Of a stretch of DNA of 64,000 bases, positions 22,431-34,600 are shown piece after piece; the stretch's first letter is position 1; every line of letters starts with the position of its first letter. Below the pieces are notes generated by a model. It saw nothing but the letters and a program-made list of their open reading frames with translations, had not been told where the DNA came from and made no database searches. Both the position numbers and the translations under genes were made by a program. Origin of the DNA: Bretschneidera sinensis. Taxonomy: Eukaryota > Streptophyta > Magnoliopsida > Brassicales > Akaniaceae. Location: NCBI GenBank assembly GCA_023935145.1, contig CM043698.1, positions 82,758,501-82,822,500 of the forward strand. The letters run 5' to 3'.

Positions 22431-22911
22431 GTTCGTCACCTGTGTTGTGAGAGGACTAATCGGAGCAAATGTTGACTGTCAAGAGGGAGAGAGAGAGAAA
22501 AGTCTCCGTAAAATTAAGAGTATGTATTCCCGTAAGAAATTTAGGCTAAAAGTAAAAGTAAAAGGATCTGTAGCTCTATAAGAAAAAATGACCATGTATG
22601 ATTAGTTATTCATAAAATTCACGAATGCTAGCTTCATTAAAATTAGAATTGGAAAATTCTGAAACTAATTTTAAACGGTAATATTTGAAAATTCTGTAAA
22701 CGATGCCAAATTTGGTGTTTTTTTGCCAGGATTTATATAAACCAACAAAAATATGATCAAAATATTTGTCCACTAAAAGAAAAAACAAAAAGAAGTTGCA
22801 AGGTTGGTGTTTAATGCATTTCCAAGGAAAACAATATTCACTATCTTCTTATTATAGTAAATCAAGGAGATATATGACAAACTCTAAAAAGAAAATTGAA
22901 GAAGTTGTTGT
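22431..22911. other. AT-rich spacer with a candidate CACTA terminus
   Basis: No coding motif is seen. At 22,769 the sequence CACTAAAAGAAAAAAC resembles a CACTA-type terminal repeat in the right orientation to be the 3' end of CACTA-B, but no partner can be found in the window, so this is tentative. Confidence 0.3.
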
Positions 22912-24360
22912 ACCACTAAAACAGTTAAATTATCTATTTTTAAGATTGAAACCCCTTGGGTTACCCGTGATCCAAAATGTAGTACGTTTGATCCACTATT
23001 CACATTCTAGTAAACAGACGTGATAGTGACCCCGCATCATTCGTTAAATAAGTATTTTACTTATTTGACCTTAAAATTGCTAAGTTATCTATTTTTTAAG
23101 ACTGAAACCCCTTCGGGTTTGTAATCCGTGATCCAAAATGGATTTGGTTTGTTCTCACTACTCACATTCTACCAAACGGATGTTACAGTAACCCGCCTCG
23201 TCCGTTAAATAAGTATTTTACTCTTTTGACCTTAAAACCGCTAAGTTATTTAAACCCCTTGGGTTTGTATCTCGTGATCCAAAATGGATTCGGTTTGTTC
23301 CAACTATTCACATTCTACCGAACGAATGTGACAATAACCCCTCATTGTCCCTTAGACAAGTATTCTACTCTTTTGATCTTAAAACTGCTAAGTTATCTAC
23401 TTTTTTAAACTGAAACCTTTCGGGTTTGTAACTCATGATCCAAAATGGATCCGGTTTGTTCTCACTATTCACATTCTACCAAACGGACATAACAGTAACC
23501 CTGTCTTGTCCATTAGACAAGTATTTTACTCATTTGACTTTAAAACCGCTAAATTATCTATTTTTTTAGACTAAAACCCCTCAGGTTACCCGTGATCCAA
23601 CATGTATTATGTTTGTTCCCACTACTCACATTCTACCAAGCAGATATGACAATAACCCCGCCTCGTCCATTAAACTAGTATTTTACTCTTTTGACCTTAA
23701 AAATGCTAATTATATATCGTTTTTTTACTGAAACCCCTTGGGTTACCCGAGATCCAAAATGTACAACATTTGTTCCCACTACTCACATTCTACCAAATAG
23801 ACATGACAATAACCCTACATCGTCCGTTAAACAAGTATTTTACTATTTTGAACTTAAAACCGCTAAGTTATCTACCTTTTTAGACTGAAACCCCTCGAGC
23901 TTGTAACCCGTGATCCAAAATGTATTCGGCTTGTTCCCATTACTCACATTCTACCGAACGGACGTGACAATAACCCCACCTCGTCCGTTAGACAAGTATT
24001 ATACTCTTTTGACCTTAAACCCACTAAGTTATCTACTTTTTTATACTGAAACCCCTCAGGTTTGTAACTCGTGATCCAAAATGGATTTGGTTTGTTCCCA
24101 CTATTCACATTTTACCAAACGGACGTGAAAGTAACCCCCCGCCTTGTCCGTTAGACAAGTATTTTACTTTTTTGACCTTAAAACCGCTAAGTTATCTACT
24201 TTTTTAGACTAAAACCCCTCGAGTTTGTAACCCGTGATCCAAAATGTATTATGTTTCTTCCCACTACTCACATTCTACCAAACGGACGTGACATTAATCC
24301 CGCCTCGTCCATTAGAGAAGTATTTTACTCTTTTGATCTTAAAACCGCTAAGTTGTAAAC
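22912..24360 (+). repeat. Tandem array, about nine ~160-bp units
   Basis: A ~155-165 bp unit repeats head to tail. Each unit contains GCTAAGTTATCTACTTTTTT, a CTGAAACCCCT word, GTGATCCAAAATG, CACATTCTACCAAACGGACG, a TAACCCC word, TCCGTTAGACAAGTATTTTA and TTTTGACCTTAAAACC. Unit starts fall near 22,915, 23,071, 23,231, 23,385, 23,541, 23,697, 23,852, 24,014 and 24,177, with a partial unit at 24,340. Units diverge visibly, so the array is not recent. It abuts the 3' side of the CACTA-B second gene and probably lies inside that transposon. It carries no ORF. Confidence 0.92.
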
Positions 24361-24447
24361 TATTTAATCTTAAAACCACTTGACTTAAACTAGTAAGTAA
24401 CTATATATATATAAAACTTTAACTACTATGTTATGCAAATAACAAAG

Positions 24448-25251
24448 TTAACATGTGAGTGTGTGTATACTTACGTCTGATTCGGGTGATGGTGGAGGTT
24501 TGATATCTAAAGGATTGATGCCTAACTTCACGCACATGTGAATCATAGTGTTCTTCATCGCCTTATTCACGTTTTCTTGAATCTTTTGGTTCACATAGCA
24601 CTGTTGGGACTGTTCTGATGGATAGAATGTCGAGGTGGGAGTAGGGCACGAAGAGCATCCGAATGTTGACCCTAACTTAGTATGAGGGTCCATCCAATTA
24701 TCGTATCCATAATTCCTCCCCTTGCCATATCCACTAAACACTGCTAACCATGTCTCCTCATCAAAATCAGGTAGTGAGGAGGGATCATCTTTATATTTCT
24801 CGTGCAACACCTCATTATATCTCTCCTATAATGACAAATGAACATACTTTATCAATATGCATAATTAAAAAATTAATGAAAGAACATACTAAATATACTT
24901 ACACTACATACTACTTATGAAACAAAAAAATAGTACTTACAATGACGACTTTTGACTTGGTGTCCACAAATTCATCGTATCACTTTCTCTTATATGTCCC
25001 CAAGAACACCTTAATATTGGAAGGATCATGACCCATCTTCTTCTTCTGCACATAGTAATGAATTTTATTAATGAAAATTCAAATGAATTACAAGAGATAA
25101 CCATATATATTTTACCGAAGAACGAAAACATCATACTAGTCTCTCCTTGTGTTGTGGTATACTGATCCCACCTGCTTGTTTGAAGATGCTTTATGGGAAT
25201 GCTCTTGCCAGGACGATTGAGACCAGATATCACACGACCTCTCTTAAAATG
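24448..25251 (-). pseudogene. CACTA-B second gene, 3' part (plant Transposase_24-like)
   Basis: The minus-strand text includes SGLNRPGKSIPIKHLQTSRW (25,233 on), a segment near 24,960-25,050 (KKKMGHDPSNIKVFLGTYKR), and an open stretch 24,810-24,448 (LHEKYKDDPSSLPDFDEETW; GYGKGRNYGYDNW; GINPLDIKPPPSPESD). These blocks resemble the second protein of plant CACTA elements (Ptta/En/Spm, Transposase_24). Spacing between blocks and GT/AG-like edges suggest introns, which I cannot confirm. The gene's earlier part lies at 30,587-31,440, across Co2. It is probably a sequence-specific DNA-binding partner of the transposase, by family knowledge. Confidence 0.65.
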
Positions 25252-26188
25252 TGTTGGAAATCACCTTGACAAGATGCCCAGGTGGTGATCTTCCAAACAC
25301 CCAAGTCTAGAATGACTTGTAAAGAAAAGAAACAGCAACCAAAGCAAGAAAGAAAAGAAGACAAGCAATTGTTATCGAGGTTCGGCAATAGCCTACGTCC
25401 CTGTGAGTTCCTTTGAACTCCCTGCACTAAGTCAATGGTTCTTTACAATCCAGCAACCCTCTTCAAGAAACTTCAAGTTCTTGAAGAAACTAAGAAGAGA
25501 ACAAAGAAGATGATAAGAACTATTACAATGCTCTCTATCTATACTACTCTATCTTCTTTCTAACCAGCCTCTCTACAATAAGTCCCTCTTGTATGTCTAT
25601 GTCTTTGCACTCTCAAACAATTCTTTCATTCACACACATGTCTCACAAGTTACATTACATCACATTCTTGTTGAGAATGAAGCTAGGTAACCCTTTATAT
25701 AGTGCACCAACTTCTTGTCCAATCTTGATAGTCAATCTCCACCCTTAGATCTTGATGACCACTCAACTATGGCCCTTGATCAATCCTTAGTGATCCTATA
25801 CATTTTGGACATGTCTCCACGTACTTAACAAAGGCTAAATCAAATGGACTTTGTGTGCCTTCAAGGTGCGGCCTGAAATAGGGCACACTTGCTGCCACTC
25901 TGTGCGCCGCGGCCTTGAGTAGGGTGTGCCATGGCGTGGCCTTCCTCCAGCATTCCTCCATGCTATGCATTGTGGCCTAGACAAAGCTGGGCTGCGGCCT
26001 GACCTGATGCACATACTTTCCAGCTTGTGTGCTTAGGCACACACACTAGTGTGCCTACCTTTGCTTTGCTCCAAGGTGCCGGGCACACTTGTGTGCACTT
26101 CTTTAACATGCTGAAATTTATTCTTCCAACCTTGGTTTAGACATTAACCTTGTTTAAATCATATTTAAACCTTAGACAAATACCAACA
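25252..26188 (-). repeat. Co2 3' LTR
   Basis: 937 bp; TGTTGGAAATCACC to CCAACA. A minus-strand TATATAAAGGG lies near 25,691-25,701. The sequence on its right (ATCTCTATCTTTGTC on the plus strand) is the polypurine tract region. Confidence 0.94.
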
Positions 26189-29100
26189 ATCTCTATCTTT
26201 GTCTAAGCATTTAAACCCGAACCATTGTGCAGAAAACTTTAGGATCCAAACTCATCTTGAGTCATCATTCAACCGACTCCATTCCTAAGAAGTTCAAGGC
26301 AATGATTGAACCTTCTTAGAGGTAGAACCTTGGTACTTAAATCTGTAGGACTTTCTTCCGTGGCCATTTTATTCGAAGACACCACCACCTGCTCTTTTAG
26401 GACCATTCACTCGTCCAACAACCCTTTGCACCACATAGCCTCCTTTATGGCTTCCATAATTACGATGTACTCATCCTCGGTTGTTAAGAGTGCTACCACT
26501 GGCTGCCATTGAGCCTTCAAATACCTCAGCAACCACTTCATCCTAAGCCAATGCTTCTTTTCGGGATTACTCACAAATCTACTAAGAACACTCATTGCCC
26601 AAGAAACCCTTAACCAGTTTCTCTCCTTTTCTTGGATTATACACATCCCAAGGATCTTTTATGCAAGGCTAAGATCCTTCCTCTCGAACTCCTCACTGAG
26701 TTAAGATGTAAACCTTTCCATCCTTTCCCTATTGTATCCACTTAACAGCATATCATCGACATAGATGAGGATACTCACCATTTTCTCCGCCTTGTGTCCA
26801 GGTGAGAAAGTTTCTGTGAAATCTATGTCTCTTCTTCATGTGAACCCCTTCGCCACCAGCCTAGCCTTGTTCCAGACTTCATCTCCTAGAGGGTACCCTT
26901 CTTTGATCTTGTAAGTGCACTTACATTCCACAACTTTCTGCTTTCCTAGAATTTTCACCAATTCCCAGAAGTTGTTCTTCCTCAAAGAATCCATTTCTTC
27001 CTCCATAGCTAGCTTCCATCTTGGCGAATCCTTACATCCCATGGCATCAATGTAAGTCTCTTGTTCACTCATCTCTTCTTCTGTCCAAGGAGCTGCTGCA
27101 TCCGCAAACCCATATCTTAAAGGTTGTCCGACCAGCCTTCTTTTTCGGTCTCTTGTGAGCTGATAGTCCTTCCGACTCCCTGCATCATCCTCTTTCAGTT
27201 CAGCCTCCTCATGATTGTCCTGAGCTTTGCATTCATCAATGGGCTATACCTGTTCTGAACCCTCTTGCCTTCCTTGCTCTACCTGAACCGAATTCTCCTT
27301 GATGCTATGCTCCACAAATACCGAACTGGTTTGCTGACTAGCCCCTGCAGGGTTAGTTTTCTCCAAATAGGGAAATAATAATTCATTAAAATTAACATCC
27401 CTACTTATTATGAGTCTCAATCCTTCTTTCTCTAAGGACCATAACCTATACCCCTTAGCCCCTTCCCCATATCCTAGAAACACACATTTTCTAGATCCCA
27501 GGCTAAGTCTATCATCCTTTTGTTGTGCAAATGCATCACACCCAAAAGTCCTAAGGTTGTCCAACTCAGGGGGTTTTCCACTCCCCATCTCTTCGGGAGT
27601 TTTGAGCTCTAAAGCTCTAGAGGGTGATCTATTAACCAAATATACAGCAGTAGGCACAACTTCCCCCCAAAAATAGTTTGGTAAACCGGAACCATTTAAC
27701 ATGCACTTAGCCTTTTCCATAAGGGTCTTATTCATCCTCTCAGCAACTCTACTTTGCTGAGGGGTTTCCACAACCGTCATTTGTCTTAGAATCCCATTTA
27801 ACCTATAGAATTGATCAAGTTCTTGGTTAAAACTTTCTAAGCCATTATCAGTTCTTATCCCCTTAACTACTCTACCCATTTGAGTCTCTACCAACCTTTT
27901 CCACACCATTAACTTATTCAAAGCATCTGATTTATTTTTAACCAAATAAACCCAAACTTTTCTTGAATAATCATTAATTAAAGACAGAAAGTAAAAATTA
28001 CCTCCCTGTGTTGGTGTTCTTGCTGGTCCTCAAAAGTCCGCATGAATGTAGTCAAGAATGCCCTTAGACTTGTGCACTCTAGTATTGAAGCTGACCCAGT
28101 GTTGCTTCTCAAGAACACAACACTTGCAGAAATCAAGTTCCTCTACTTTGTTTCCACCAAGTAGGCCATCCTTGTTGAGAACTTGCTGGCCCTCTTCGCT
28201 CATATGTCCTAAGCGAGTGTGCCAAAGGGCTGCCTCATCCATCTCAGCCATTAAGCTTGCTGCTTGATCCTTGATCTCCATGTCTCCGATCATCTCATAG
28301 AGTCCATCTTCCATTGCTACTTTGATCACTACCAAAGATCCTTTGGCTACCTTGATCTTTCCTCCCTCTATCTTGCATGTGTATCCCATGGAATCCAGCT
28401 GCCCCAATGAGATCAAATTCCTCCTCAAATCCGGGAGATACCTCACATTCTCCATAAGCCTTGTCATTCCATCAAACATCATCACCTGAATGTCTCTCGT
28501 GCCCCTCACTTGGTAAGAAATATCATTCCCCAAGAAAACCCTTTCATCATTGGTTTCCTTGAAATTCTTGAATCAATCCCGGTGATGGCACATGTGATGA
28601 ATGCACCTGGTATCCAAGATCCATTTCCCGCTGTCTTCTTGCCCTTTGCTCACATCTGAGTACATAATAAGAACATCACCATCTTGCTGTTCTATCTTGG
28701 CAACCGAAGCTTCTCCATTCTTGGTATGGCTTCTTCTTCTATCCCTCATCTTCTCCTTGCAATCTTTCTTGACATGACCCTCTTTATGGCAGTAGAAACA
28801 TCTCCCATGGCTTTCTCCTCTACCTCTGTCCCGGTAGTATCCATGCATGTTGCTGTGCACTCTTCTATGACTCTCTCCTCTACCTCTGTCCTGGTAGTAA
28901 CTATGTATATTGCTATGCACTCTCCCATGGCTCTCTCCTCTACCTCTATCCCAGTAGTAGCCATTGTTGCTGCCATACTAAGTTGCTGGCTTTATTTTAA
29001 TGAACAGCCTTCTTCCATTTGATGCACTCCTCATCTTGGCATCAAGATTATTTTGCAACTCTTTCTTAGGATCAAATTTAAAAGCAAAGATTCGTTTAGG

Positions 29101-29406
29101 AAGATACCTCTTATCCGGGAGAGTCTTGGTAGGAAACAACTCATCTAGTTTCTTCCATATTGCAGCTGGATCTTTCGAGTCTCCGCACTCCCTTGTGACA
29201 TTATCCGACATGTGCAAGAAGATGGTGTTGTATGCCATCTTATTCATTTCATTCCGCTAGTCCTCCGTGGCACTTGCTAGAAAAGCATCATCTTCTCCAA
29301 TGGCTAAGTCCACTTTCTGTTGCACTAGAACCGCCTTAATCTTCCACTTCCACAGGGAAAAATCTCCCTTTCCATCAAACTTCTCAATACCGAAATTTGA
29401 ACCCAT
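26189..29406 (-). pseudogene. Co2 gag-pol, broken, reverse transcriptase core deleted
   Basis: Gag starts at 29,406 (MGSNFGIEKFDGKGDFSLW). It continues at 29,247-28,978 and includes RG-rich repeats and a CCHC knuckle (CFYCHKEGHVKKDC, near 28,800). The protease region (GKWILDTRCIHHMCH) has lost the D-S/T-G glycine. Pre-integrase (ALWHTRLGHMSEEG) and integrase follow at 28,533-28,030 and 27,945-27,244 (GIRTDNGLESF; VAERMNKTLMEKAK). The reverse transcriptase begins at 27,072 (SLRKNNFWELVKI), then a deletion near 26,800 joins its early part to the YVDD block (LIYVDDMLLSG, near 26,755). Two more deletions remove parts of the RT end and RNase H. Multiple frameshifts and stops are present. Confidence 0.9.
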
Positions 29407-29631
29407 CTTGTAGAGAAGATCCCTTGATTTATGCAATACCCACAAATGTTTTCTTCAACCTCAAGAACACGATCGAAGATGGATCTTAACACCGTTCTTG
29501 AATCACTCTCGAGAACACAATCTGATCTTGATCTTTACACCGTTCTTGAATCACCCAAGAAGTTGATCTTTGATTCTTGGAGTCCTGACTCCGTCACATT
29601 CTTGTTCTTGCTCTGATACCCAGCTGTGCAA

Positions 29632-29643
29632 GCTCTGATACCA
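29632..29643 (-). other. Co2 primer binding site (initiator tRNA-Met)
   Basis: GCTCTGATACCA on the plus strand equals the 3' end of initiator tRNA-Met, one base from the LTR. A second near-copy (GCTCTGATACCC) lies 21 bases to the left at 29,610-29,621, making a doubled primer-site arrangement. Confidence 0.85.
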
Positions 29644-29644
29644 C

Positions 29645-30581
29645 TGTTGGAAATCACCTTGACAAGATGCCCATGTGGTGATCTTCCAAACATCCAAGTC
29701 TAGAATGACTTGTAAAGAAAAGAAACAACAACCAAATCAAGAAAGAAAAGAAGACAAGCAATTGTTATCGAGGTTCGGCAATAGCCTACGTCCCCGTGAG
29801 CTCCTCTGAACTCTCTATACTAAATCAATGGTTCTTTACAATCTAGTAACCCTTTTCAAGAGACCTCAAGTTCTTGAAGAAACCAAGAAGAGAACAAAGA
29901 AGATGATAAGAACTATTACAATGCTCTCTATCTATACTACTCTCTCTTCTTTCTAACCAGCCTCTCTACAATGAGTCCCTCTTGTATGTCAGTGCCTTTG
30001 CACTCTCACACAATTCTCTCATTCACACACATGTCTCATAAGTTACATTACATCACATTCTTGTTGAGAATGAAGCTAGGTGACCCTTTATATAGTGAAC
30101 CAACTTCTTGTCCAATCTTGAGAGTCAATCTCCACCCTTAGATCTTGATGACCACTCAACCATAGCCCTTGATTAATCCTTAGTGATCCTATGCATTTTG
30201 GATATGTCTCCATATGCTTAACAAAGGCTGAATCAAATGGACTATGTGTGCCTTCAAGGTGCGACCTGAAACAGGACACACTTGCTGCCACTCCGTGCGC
30301 CGCAGCCTGGGGTAGGGTGCGCCGTGGCCTGGCATTCCTCCAGTATTCCTCCATGTTGTGCACTGCGGCCTGGACAAAGCTGGGCCACAGCCTGATCTAA
30401 TGCACATACTTTCCAGCTTGTGTGCTTAGGCGCACACACTAGTGTGCCTACTTTTGCCTTGCTCCAAGGTGCCACGCACACTTGTGTGCACTTCTTTAAC
30501 ATGCTGAAATTTATTCTTCCAACCTTGGTTTAGACATTAACCTTGTTTAAACCATATTTAAACCTTAGACAAATACCAACG
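29645..30581 (-). repeat. Co2 5' LTR
   Basis: 937 bp, in promoter position. The TATA-like minus-strand TATATAAAGGG is near 30,082-30,092. The outermost base is G (30,581) where A is expected; the duplication AAATG follows immediately. Confidence 0.93.
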
Positions 30582-30586
30582 AAATG

Positions 30587-31440
30587 GTTGTCTCAGCCAA
30601 TGGTCATGCCATCCTTTCCACACAATCGCATTTTCAGTATTCATAACTATTTCCCCCATTTTCTAAAGCTTTGATAGATTATTAGAGATGCGACAGGCAG
30701 CGATATGATCAAAGACTCTTCTGGCCTGAGCTTGAACCTCTTTACCTTAAAACCTATAGTGTTTCTAAGAACAACTAAGATGACATTAGTTAAAATCTAC
30801 TTTTTTACTCGTGCACATATATTTAACATGTATGTATAAGTAAAGACATTTACTACTTAACAGAAAATAAAGTGTTATATACCAGAAAGTCTCTCCAAAC
30901 AACATCCCTCACAGATTTCGGGTAATGGTTCCATGAAGGACAAGGAGTTGGCATATGCCATAGAGCAATATAAAAAATGACACCCACCACCTTGTCGCAC
31001 CTAGAGAAAACCCTACAAACATCGAAGGTGTATTGTTAATATCATATCAAAAACAATAAAGGTAATAAACGTTTTACCCCACTAGAAATTAAATATAAAA
31101 GCACCTTTGGGACATGTTAGTTAGTAGGTTCCACTAAGAAGGATTCATTGGGGTTTTAAAATCCATGTTTGTCCTTTCCTAGTCCTCATTATCTCTTGAA
31201 CACCTTCCAAATCCAACCCCGCAGCAAGCTCCCCTTCGCCTGCAGTTTCAGTATATATTGACATGTTAATAAAAAATTCAATATAGATTTAAAGCGGCAG
31301 TATAGAAAATGATCAAAAATTATATGTATACTTTACCTGCAACAAGTCTTGGGTTAGCCATGGGTTGTCCAATGCCCCTCCCGTGATTGGCCACACAGCC
31401 TCTAGTTTTCCCTTGACCTTTAATCACTATTCTGTCTTAT
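30587..31440 (-). pseudogene. CACTA-B second gene, 5' part
   Basis: The minus strand gives GQGKTRGCVANHGRGIGQPM near 31,430-31,360 and, further on, WNHYPKSVRDVVWRDFLV near 30,940-30,885, the latter resembling the N-terminal region of Transposase_24-type CACTA proteins. Non-coding gaps between these blocks look like introns. The gene is cut by Co2 at 30,581 and resumes at 25,251. Confidence 0.55.
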
Positions 31441-31619
31441 AAAAAATTGAATGAATAAAATTGGTAGAAACAATTTAAAAGTGATACAAATGGTTTACAA
31501 TTTATACAAATAGCAAAAAAATTATTCAATTCATACAACTAGTACAATATATATCATTAATATGCATGAATTAAACTTTTACCATTCACTGATCAATATC
31601 TATGTAAGTACCGTAGTTG

Positions 31620-34600
31620 GCAACATCATCATCGTCAACATCATTATCATCATCGTCGTCATCTTGTTCTTCTTCTTTCTTCTCCTCCTCTTTCTTCTCC
31701 TTCTCATCGTCATTTTCTTATTTTTCTTCTTCTTCTTCATACAACACTTCTTCTTCTTCTAAGTTTCTAGGAGCACGTATATCTAATGGATTTATATCTT
31801 CCATTATACCATCACAACCATGAAGAATACCTAGTATATTTAGTTCATCATCTAGAAGAATTCGATTTGGAAAAGGCATTTCAACATCATGGAAGTACTC
31901 CGCAACAATAGGCACTAGATCGTTAGTTGGATCTTCATTAGAAAGAACATCAACCAAGCCCCTCGCTTTGGTTTTACAAACTTCCCACCAATCACTTCTA
32001 TCTTTCTTTTTGGATGGATAAAGGGCAATAGGAAACTTGGGTTCCTTGCTTTACCAAGATAAATGGCTTGTCCAAGTTAAGCCTTGATTTATGGTTAATA
32101 TCTACTAGTCCATGTAGTTGGTGCACTTTAAGTCCATTATTAGAATCATACCAGTGACATTTAAGCAATACAATGGTGTTACCAACCCCTGCATATTATA
32201 ACTCTATAATTTCTATCAACATACGTAGAAGTCTTGTTCATATGCATCGTAACAACTACCTTTGACACATACACCACTATTCATTATCTTTTTAAATTTT
32301 TCGTACTCTTAGATGTGAAACTGAAATCTGTTTACAATATAACCGCTATAACACCTCACATATTTAAAGGGGCCAAGTCCTATTTCTCAAATCCTTTTAT
32401 CTATGGTTTGGTCGGTTAAAACCTATTACAATAAAAAATTGTGCAAGAATATTAAAACCACCAAGAATATTAATTCAATGTGCATGTTCACAATTAGAAT
32501 GTATTATAAAAAATCCTTACAAGGTCATGAGCCATGATGCAAAATTATGTTCGCAAAACTTCTCTATTTCAACGTCACTATGAAGGGGTTGGTCACGCCT
32601 CAGCATGTCATCATATTTTCTACATTATTATGTGTTGAATTAAATATGCAATTATGGAAAGAAAACATTAGAAATAATGATTGAGCTAAATACTTACTCC
32701 ACATATGGCCCGATCTTCACACAATTCAATAACAACATGTCTTTACAGCGTTGATCTCATTCTCATCTAATACTCTACTCTTTGGACCACAAAGGCATGA
32801 TCGGGGTAATAGAAAATTGAAAGATGATCCTTTGGGCCCATAACCCCTCCATCTTCATTGCGACGGACTCAATTCAACTTTGTTTGAACACTAGGTTAAA
32901 AACATTGGGAGTAAAAGTTGTAAACTTTCTCTATAATGTAGGATTCAACAATAGAACCTTCCACGCACGCTTTATTACGAGCCTTTTTCTTTAAACTGTT
33001 TATACACCTATTTTTATATATGGCGATTACAAAACTGTTATTAATAGGAAGATAGAAAACAATTTATAAAACGGATAAAGATTGGAAAAGATTGTTACCT
33101 CTCGAAGGGATTCATCCACTGGTACTACACAGGGCCACCAACTTTGGCTTCGTACGGTAAGTGGATCAGTAAATGCTCAATAAAATCAAAATATCTTAAA
33201 GGAAATATTTTCTCCAGTTTGCATAAGGTCACCACTATGTTCTTTTCAAGCATCTCCATATGGTCAACTCACAGTTCGGTTGTGCATATGTCTTTAAAAA
33301 TTTGATTGAGTTCTGTCAAAGCATCCCATATTGAGTTTGGCAAAAAGTCATAGAATGCAACGGTATTAATCTCTCCATGAACACATGGCAATCACGACTT
33401 TTCATGCTGTTGAACTTGCACTCGTTTACTTTAACACATTGTGCTATGTTTGAGGCATATCGGTCTGGGAACTTCAACTTTGAAACTCATTCGCACACAA
33501 ATTTTATCTAAGACTTGTCCAATGTGTAGGTCGCTTTAAGTCTTTTCATTTTTCTATTTACTTCAACCAACTCTAATTGTGGACGCTTACATAACTCCCT
33601 CATATATTCTCGAGCGTTTGCATTGTCTTTCATGGCCTTGGTATCCATAACAGTGTTGAAGACGCTATCAAAAATATTTTTCTCAATATGTATGACGTCC
33701 AAATTATGGTGAACCAGTTTTGTTGACCAGTAAGGCAATTCCCAAAAGATACTAATTTTCACCCAGTTGTGCTTCTTCCTAAATCTAGGAATCACCTGTA
33801 TTGACCCACGTCCAAAGGTGATTTTTTCAAAAAAGAAAACTATCTCTTTTAATTATTCACCAGACAATAGATGCAGCGAGAAAGAGTATTCCATTGTGTT
33901 CTTTTTGAAACTCTATTTTTGCTTTCGAAAAACATGATCAATCGGTCAGAATTGACGATGGTAGTTAAATCAACAATTTTTATGACCATAGGGCAGTCAG
34001 AATAACTTGGTGCACTCCATACAGTAAGGACAAACCAATATCCGATGAGTACTCCAACCAGAAAGCATACCATACGCGGGAAAGTCACTAACCATCCATA
34101 GAAGTGAGGCCATCATATTGAAAATTTGTTTCTTGTATGCATCGTAACTAACAACTTCATCTGTCCACAACATCTTCAACTCATCTACCATCAGCCTCAG
34201 ATAGACATCCTGATTTTTACCAAGGCGTTTTGGACCAGGAATGACCAAGGATAAGAAAAGAAACTACTCCTTCATGCACATCCTAGGTGGTAAGTTGTAC
34301 GGGGTGACAAATACTAGCCTAAGAGCAAAGAGCAGTCGAATGATCGAAAAATGTGAACCCATCAGTCAAGAGTCCCTACCTAACATTTTGTGGTTCGATT
34401 GTAAACGACGAGTGTTTATCATCAAAGTGTTTCCACCCCTTACCATCAGCCGAGTGAATGACCATTTCTGGCTCACTATGTTTTCCCTCTTTGTGCCATC
34501 TCATGTGTTGGGCAGTGTTTCTAGATATATAAAGCCTTTAAGGCCTTGGTGTGACCAGAAGGTAATGCAACACCTTGTATAGAATGTCTTTTTACTTCTT

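Larger units (their letters stand above)
25252..30581 (-). mobile_element. Co2: non-autonomous-looking Ty1/copia element nested in CACTA-B
   Basis: 5,330 bp, minus strand, with target duplication AAATG (25,247-25,251 and 30,582-30,586). Both LTRs are 937 bp and start TGTTGG; the left ends CCAACA, while the right ends CCAACG, a mutated last base. Coding order in its own sense is gag, protease, integrase, then a shortened reverse transcriptase/RNase H. It belongs to the same family as Co3 and shares its internal deletions. LTRs differ by about 4-5% in the first 220 bp compared. Confidence 0.94.

Noticed and set aside
22769..22784. CACTAAAAGAAAAAAC as a firm CACTA terminus
   Set aside because: Plausible, but with no matching inverted partner or 3-bp duplication in the window it is kept only as a candidate.
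22912..24360. CRISPR-like array or coding repeats
   Set aside because: Units are ~160 bp, contiguous and diverged, with no repeat-spacer pattern, in plant nuclear DNA.
31562..31823. Hydrophobic and Ser-rich ORFs on the plus strand
   Set aside because: They are the complement of the acidic tail of the CACTA-B transposase gene.
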